DNA of 26,771 nucleotides from Nitrosopumilales archaeon CG_4_9_14_0_2_um_filter_34_16 (GTDB taxonomy: Archaea > Thermoproteota > Nitrososphaeria > Nitrososphaerales > Nitrosopumilaceae): contig PFRJ01000093.1 in NCBI GenBank assembly GCA_002788515.1, positions 1 through 26,771 of the forward strand, in the 5' to 3' direction. Below are positions 22,896 through 26,771 of the stretch, one piece after another (position 1 is the first letter of the stretch; each line of letters starts with the position of its first letter). The notes below the pieces were generated by a model. The model searched no databases. It saw nothing but the letters and a program-made list of their open reading frames with translations, and had not been told where the DNA came from. The position numbers and the translations under genes were made by a program.

Positions 22896-23840
22896 TTACC
22901 TAAAATGTCTCCATCCTAAATCTTTTAACTTTACATAATGCTTGTCTTTTTTAATAACAACATCTTTCCCTGAAGTAACATACCCAATTTCTAAAATTGG
23001 AGTTTTTAACAATTTTGCATTTTTTCTAACTATTTTTCTATATTTTGGTGCTACTGTAAATACGAATTCATACTCTTCTCCGCCATTAAAAACTAAATTA
23101 TCTAAATTCAATTTTTGAAATTTTGCAAAATCTTCCAAGTCTTTAGATGATGGTATGTTCTCAATTACAAATTTATTTTTACTTTGGCTTGCCATTTCAT
23201 TTAGTGTGGTAGATAATCCATCACTAGAATCCATAGCTGATGAAAAATATTTTTTATTTTTTAATCCAAAATTGAGCTTTGGTTTTGGATTGATCACTGT
23301 TCTAATTGATTTTTGTACTATTTTTCCTGCATGTTGTTTCTTTTTTAAAAGTGCGTCTAATCCTACAGCTGTATATCCAAACGGACCTGTTACAAATATT
23401 AAATCTCCTTTCTTAGCACCCTTTCTAGTGACTATTCTATCTGTTATTCCAAATAGGCATACGTTGAATACAATTTCTTTTCCTTCGTTAGTATCTCCAC
23501 CAAGAATTGAAACACCATATTCTTTACCTGCTTTTTTAAATCCTAATGCAATTTCATTGATTTCTGAGCGTGAAATTGTATTTGGCACGTTTACAGAAAT
23601 CATTCCATATTTCGGTTTGACTCCTTTTGCAGCAAAATCACTAACACATGCTATGATACTTTTTCTTGCAGCATCAACTAATTTCATTTTAGGTGGGATA
23701 TCTGTACTCTCCACCAACGTGTCTGTTTTTGCAACAATTTGGATTTTCTTAAAATTAAAAACTTCAACATCTTCAAATTTTTTCTTGCCTAGTCCTCTCT
23801 GAAAAATTTCAATTATTGCTAATTCATCTAATTTTTTCAT
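22896..23840 (-). CDS. thiL: Thiamine-monophosphate kinase
   Basis: ThiL phosphorylates thiamine monophosphate to the active cofactor thiamine diphosphate, using ATP. The 314-residue protein has the PurM/ThiL-like fold: TDTLVESTDIPPKM near the metal-binding N-terminal region, CVSDFAAKGVKPKYGMISVN, SILGGDTNEGKEIVFNVCLFG, VTGPFGYTAVGLDALL, SSAMDSSDGLSTTL and NGGEEYEFVFT. The acidic metal ligands of these motifs are all present. It overlaps the end of the phosphohexomutase gene upstream by 17 bases, so the two are co-transcribed. Confidence 0.94.
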   Translation of the reverse strand: MKKLDELAIIEIFQRGLGKKKFEDVEVFNFKKIQIVAKTDTLVESTDIPPKMKLVDAARKSIIACVSDFAAKGVKPKYGMISVNVPNTISRSEINEIALGFKKAGKEYGVSILGGDTNEGKEIVFNVCLFGITDRIVTRKGAKKGDLIFVTGPFGYTAVGLDALLKKKQHAGKIVQKSIRTVINPKPKLNFGLKNKKYFSSAMDSSDGLSTTLNEMASQSKNKFVIENIPSSKDLEDFAKFQKLNLDNLVFNGGEEYEFVFTVAPKYRKIVRKNAKLLKTPILEIGYVTSGKDVVIKKDKHYVKLKDLGWRHFR

Positions 23841-25122
23841 AACTCTGGTTCACCAACTCTAATGTATTTTTAACAATCGTCTTGCATTTTTCAACACTGT
23901 TTGATTCTGCTGAAACTCTAATGATGTCTTCTGTGTTTGATTTTCTAATCAACACCCAACTGTCTTCATCTATTATTCCTTTGATACCGTCTAATGAAAT
24001 TGCTTCGGAATAATCACCTGAAAATTTAGATTTTATTTGTTCAATAACTTCGTCGTGGAACTTTGAGTTAATTTCTATTTTCTCTCTTATTTGATAATAA
24101 CTTTCCATGAAATTTATAATTTCATTAAACTCTGATGTTCCTAACATCGATGCAATCAAACCGCTAGTAAGAATACCTTCTCTACAATAATTGAATTCTG
24201 GTAAAATAAATCCACCACTGCTTCCCTCTCCTCCTGCTTGGGAATTATTTTTTAACATTAGATCTATCACATTTACTTCTCCTACTTTCGATCTATGTAC
24301 TCTTCCTCCTCTTTCCTTGATGAATTTTTCAATTGAAACACTAGTGTCTATGCTTAGAACAAAATTTTTGTACCCTAACTCTAGCGATTTTGCAACACCT
24401 AAACCAAGTGTAACATCTGGAGTTTGTTTTTTTCCATTTTTGACTACTACTAATCGATCTCCATCTAAATCAAATGCGAATCCTATTTCTTTTTTGTTTG
24501 AAGCAGTGATTAATTCAGTTAGCTCATCAGATGTAGGATCTGGTCCTCTGGTACACCCAGAAAGGTTTTCATTTAGTATTTTGACACTGCATCCAATTTT
24601 TGATAGTAATTCTGGTGCAAAACCCTTAGCTGCCCCGCCGCCAATGTCGACTACAATTTCGGGCTGATTTTCAACATCTCCTATGATTTTTCTAGCATCA
24701 TCGATATATGATGATGATATCTCTCTTTCAATTCCTATATTTGTTTGAAAAATTTCTTGGTGTTTGATGATTTGAGGAAGTTCGTCTTCATTGATTCCTC
24801 TACCTTCTATGATGAATTTCATTCCATTCCATTGTATTGGATTGTGAGATGAAGAAATAACTAGACCTGCTCCGTATTTTCTTGCTTCTCTAAAAACCAC
24901 TGGAGTAGGTACTGTTTCTAAATTAAAAATATCGATTCCATTCTTCATTAATGCAGCACTAGCTACATTTTTTATCATGGATCCTGATGGTCTTGTGTCT
25001 TTTCCAATAACACATTTTTTAGATTTTACTAATGATGCAAAATTATTGCAAAATTCTAACACATCTTTTAGTGTAAGATCTTCTCCAAATATTCCCCTAA
25101 TACCTGAAATTGTTTTTTTCAA
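23824..25122 (-). CDS. Phosphohexomutase (phosphoglucosamine/phosphomannomutase family)
   Basis: An alpha-D-phosphohexomutase of 432 residues that moves phosphate between C1 and C6 of a hexose. The phosphoserine loop is SSSHNP (Ser-92), the metal loop DLDGDR is at 218-223, and the sugar-recognition loop GGEGSSGG is at 298-304. The C-terminal segment DEDSWVLIRKSNTEDIIRVSAES carries the phosphate-binding loop. It starts MKKTISGIRGIFG. GEGSSGG and SGIRGIFG fit the archaeal GlmM-like group that feeds N-acetylglucosamine synthesis, but mannose or glucose specificity cannot be excluded. It leads an operon with thiL. Its ATG is 53 bases from tRNA-Thr on the other strand. Confidence 0.93.
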   Translation of the reverse strand: MKKTISGIRGIFGEDLTLKDVLEFCNNFASLVKSKKCVIGKDTRPSGSMIKNVASAALMKNGIDIFNLETVPTPVVFREARKYGAGLVISSSHNPIQWNGMKFIIEGRGINEDELPQIIKHQEIFQTNIGIEREISSSYIDDARKIIGDVENQPEIVVDIGGGAAKGFAPELLSKIGCSVKILNENLSGCTRGPDPTSDELTELITASNKKEIGFAFDLDGDRLVVVKNGKKQTPDVTLGLGVAKSLELGYKNFVLSIDTSVSIEKFIKERGGRVHRSKVGEVNVIDLMLKNNSQAGGEGSSGGFILPEFNYCREGILTSGLIASMLGTSEFNEIINFMESYYQIREKIEINSKFHDEVIEQIKSKFSGDYSEAISLDGIKGIIDEDSWVLIRKSNTEDIIRVSAESNSVEKCKTIVKNTLELVNQSYEKIR

Positions 25123-25141
25123 TTAATCCCATTCGGAAAGG

Positions 25142-25152
25142 CTTTTTATTAA
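25142..25152 (+). promoter_or_regulatory. TATA-like box of tRNA-Thr
   Basis: ctttttattaa is centred about 29 bases before the first base of the tRNA and matches the usual archaeal promoter distance. Confidence 0.45.
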
Positions 25153-25175
25153 CTCTGATGGATTTATCCAAACGT

Positions 25176-25249
25176 GCCTTGGTAGCTCAGCCTGGTAGAG
25201 CGAACGCCTCGTAAGCGTTAGGTCGCGTGATCGAGTCACGCCCAAGGCT
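25176..25249 (+). tRNA. tRNA-Thr (anticodon CGT)
   Basis: The 74 bases form a complete cloverleaf: acceptor GCCTTGG/CCAAGGC with seven Watson-Crick pairs, T8 A9, D stem GCTC/GAGC, anticodon stem AACGC/GCGTT with loop CTCGTAA, variable AGGTC, T stem GCGTG/CACGC and discriminator T. The anticodon CGT reads ACG. CCA is not encoded. One oddity is the T loop ATCGAGT, which has A where position 54 is nearly always T. No intron is present. Confidence 0.95.
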
Positions 25250-25492
25250 CCGCTTTCCTTCGGAAAATGGGCTGCGCGTGCCTTCGGCAATTAATTTTTC
25301 CTTTTCGTTGTTAGTAAAATCACTAACAATTATGTTAGTAAAATCACTAACAGATGAATTCTGAATTAATGGGAGTTCTACTTGATAGAATTCTTTAATT
25401 TTCTTTTTTATTTTATGATCAAGAAATCTTTTATGTGCATAACTGGGAAAAATTGTTCCTGAAAGATAACTACGTTCAGTTTTACTAAGCAC
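25187..25492 (-). CDS. Small thaumarchaeal-type protein whose frame runs antisense into tRNA-Thr
   Basis: The GTG at 25492 opens a 101-residue frame. The first 45 residues (LSKTERSYLSGT, HKRFLDHKIKKKIKEFY, QVELPLIQ) look like a genuine short basic helical protein of a type common in these archaea. After that the frame passes through two copies of SDFTN encoded by a DNA repeat. It then enters low-complexity sequence and the antisense strand of the tRNA, ending at 25187 inside it. The real gene may have lost its stop codon, so the C-terminal 50 residues are doubtful. A TATA-like stretch lies about 24 bases before the GTG. Function unknown; a DNA-binding role is a guess. Confidence 0.5.
   Translation of the reverse strand: MLSKTERSYLSGTIFPSYAHKRFLDHKIKKKIKEFYQVELPLIQNSSVSDFTNIIVSDFTNNEKEKLIAEGTRSPFSEGKRSLGRDSITRPNAYEAFALPG
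25254..25306 (+). terminator. Two small hairpins and a T-rich tract after tRNA-Thr
   Basis: tttcc-ttc-ggaaa (25254-25266) and tgcc-ttc-ggca (25279-25289) both have the core ccttcgg. The second is followed by a T-rich run to 25306. Archaeal termination depends mainly on the T tract, so this is a plausible end for the tRNA transcript. The hairpins could instead be remnants of a small repeat. Confidence 0.35.
25310..25351 (+). repeat. Two identical 18-base palindromic repeats
   Basis: gttagtaaaatcactaac occurs at 25310-25327 and 25334-25351 without any mismatch, separated by aattat (24-base period). Each copy is itself an inverted repeat, gttagt and actaac around a six-base centre. The pair lies inside the 3' half of the small minus-strand gene. 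Confidence 0.9.
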
Positions 25493-25569
25493 ATAGTATT
25501 ATGATATGGACAGTATTTAGATTTTGATCATAACAAAAACAAATTTTGAAATATAATTTTTTATTCCAA

Positions 25570-25580
25570 AATCTTTAAGT
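25570..25580 (+). promoter_or_regulatory. TATA-like box of the right-edge exported protein
   Basis: aatctttaagt is centred about 28 bases before the TTG at 25603 and supports that start. Confidence 0.35.
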
Positions 25581-25602
25581 TCATACAAAATTTAGAGAAT
25601 CA

Positions 25603-26771
25603 TTGAAATTTCTATTTTTATTTGTACTAGTGGTTCTAGTTGGAATAATTTCAATTAATGATGCGTTTGCAGAACCATATTGGGGAAATCTCAAGGTAGA
25701 CATTGAAAAATCAGATAGAATTGAAGGAAAAAAGTCTGATGTAATAAGAGTAAGAGCTGAATTTACAAATAATGATAATGAACAAATCACGATTTATCAT
25801 ATGTATGCATTCTTAGACGATTCAAAACATAGAGAATTTTCAAATTCAAATTATATAATATTGGGAGATAAAGGACATAATATTACAGAAATGGAATGCC
25901 CATGGGATTTTTCTATTGAACTCAATCCTGGAATTTCAGAAGAAGGTAGTTTTTGTTTTGAAGTACCAAAAGAAAATGTAGAGTTTACATTACATTTGTA
26001 TGAATCTTCACCAGATTGGTGTAAACATCCTTCATATGGCAGTTGTAATGAAAAAACGGTTAGACTTGTAGTAAATCCCCCATCACCAAAATCATCATCG
26101 AGTCCATCATCAAGTACGATACCTACAGAACCAATACAAGTTCCTAAAGCATACAAACCAATCCCATCTGCATCAAGCCCACCACAATTAAGTACAAATA
26201 AAATTATAATTCCGTCATCGGGTAACTCTGACGAAATAATTTTATCTGGCAGTATTGCTAATCATGAAAAAGGTTTTCCTTTAGCTGTAAACTTAATACA
26301 ACCTAATGGGATTATCCAAAATTTTATTACAGTTTTATCTGATAGTGGCAGTTATCGTACTTCTATTTCAATAAATGAAAATTCTCTTACAGGAATTTAC
26401 AAAATACAGTTATATCATAAAGGTGTAAATATTGGATTGGTTTCATTTACTGTTTCTCCCTCTACAAAAATTGAATCTACTTCAAACATTCCATCTTGGA
26501 TTAAAAACAATGCAGCTTGGTGGGCAGAAGATCAAATTGATGATAAAACGTTTGTTCAAGGGTTAGAATTTCTGATAAAAGAAGGAATAATGATAATTCC
26601 TCAAACTCAATCAGGACAATCTACACAACAATCTATTCCATCTTGGATAAAAAACACGTCTGGGTTTTGGGCAGAAGATAAAATTTCTGATAGTGAGTTT
26701 ATCAGTGCATTACAATTCCTTGTTGAGAAAGGAATCATAGTAATTCCACAGAATGATAATAGTAGTTCAAT
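25603..26771 (+). CDS. Large secreted protein with WIKNN-type repeats, 3' end missing
   Basis: The frame stays open from TTG 25603 to the window edge (389 codons). No ATG lies upstream in frame. The N-terminus KFLFLFVLVVLVGIISINDAFA is a clear signal peptide. A strand-rich domain follows to about residue 165, with four cysteines after the signal (MECPWDF, SFCFEV, DWCKHPSYGSCNE). Next come a Ser/Pro linker (about 165-205), a second beta domain (EIILSGSIANHEKGFPLAV) like an immunoglobulin-type fold, and two tryptophan-rich modules from about residues 296 and 345. These are spaced 49 residues apart, as in the protein at 13087-13773. A cell-surface role is likely; the protein continues beyond the window. 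Confidence 0.85.
   Translation, partial: MKFLFLFVLVVLVGIISINDAFAEPYWGNLKVDIEKSDRIEGKKSDVIRVRAEFTNNDNEQITIYHMYAFLDDSKHREFSNSNYIILGDKGHNITEMECPWDFSIELNPGISEEGSFCFEVPKENVEFTLHLYESSPDWCKHPSYGSCNEKTVRLVVNPPSPKSSSSPSSSTIPTEPIQVPKAYKPIPSASSPPQLSTNKIIIPSSGNSDEIILSGSIANHEKGFPLAVNLIQPNGIIQNFITVLSDSGSYRTSISINENSLTGIYKIQLYHKGVNIGLVSFTVSPSTKIESTSNIPSWIKNNAAWWAEDQIDDKTFVQGLEFLIKEGIMIIPQTQSGQSTQQSIPSWIKNTSGFWAEDKISDSEFISALQFLVEKGIIVIPQNDNSSS

Noticed and set aside
23155..23802. 215-residue frame on the plus strand
   Set aside because: Lies fully antisense to thiL, which has complete family motifs; the antisense product is a hydrophobic Phe/Ser-rich shadow.
24191..24667. 158-residue plus-strand frame
   Set aside because: Antisense to the phosphohexomutase over its metal and sugar loops; a shadow with no recognisable domain.
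25176..25249. Integrated mobile element at tRNA-Thr
   Set aside because: No integrase gene and no second copy of the tRNA 3' end is visible within the window, so only the possibility is noted.
25851..26156. 101-residue minus-strand frame
   Set aside because: Antisense to the long exported protein, which has a signal peptide and recognisable repeats.

Overview
The window looks like chromosomal DNA of a marine ammonia-oxidising archaeon (Nitrososphaerota, Nitrosopumilus-like). The supporting signs are AT-rich coding with short spacers, archaeal/eukaryal-type TrpRS, PheRS and ValRS, an archaeal uS11, a PDCD5-family protein, RtcB, and TATA-like boxes about 25 bases before start codons (leaderless mRNAs). 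Secreted proteins also carry a tryptophan-rich repeat beginning IPSWIKNNA that I associate with this lineage. The assignment is inferred from gene content. I see no CRISPR array, insertion sequence or prophage.

Layout. 1-508: the end of a four-cysteine zinc protein and a possible 26-residue membrane peptide. 514-4969: a 93-residue protein and trpS on the minus strand, divergent from pheS-pheT. 4997-5235: an unassigned structured RNA candidate. 5265-7199: an EVE-domain protein, a free-standing Lrp ligand-binding domain, a HELLH zincin-like protein and a lineage protein on the minus strand. 7351-9700: aconitase and tRNA-Trp. 9777-13773: an anchored protein, the PLP synthase pair pdxS-pdxT and two exported proteins. 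13780-17257 (minus): valS, a 6-pyruvoyl-tetrahydropterin-synthase-family protein with an extra N-terminal domain, and a pterin dehydratase. 17332-19701: a free-standing asparagine-synthase-type ATPase, purB and a 51-residue ORF. 19792-21961: rtcB, a PDCD5-like gene and an unknown gene, packed head to tail. 21958-25122: uS11, a small membrane protein, thiL and a phosphohexomutase. 25176-26771: tRNA-Thr, an ORF that runs antisense into that tRNA, and a large exported protein cut by the right edge.

How the genes work together. Most are housekeeping genes for translation (three synthetases, two tRNAs, uS11, RtcB), cofactors (PLP, thiamine diphosphate, pterins), purine synthesis and central carbon metabolism. 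The less ordinary content is the RNA candidate after pheT, the PTPS-family fusion beside a pterin dehydratase, the HELLH protein, the 49-residue repeat shared by two exported proteins 13 kb apart, and the tRNA-Thr neighbourhood. I did not find a convincing multi-gene system of a new kind.
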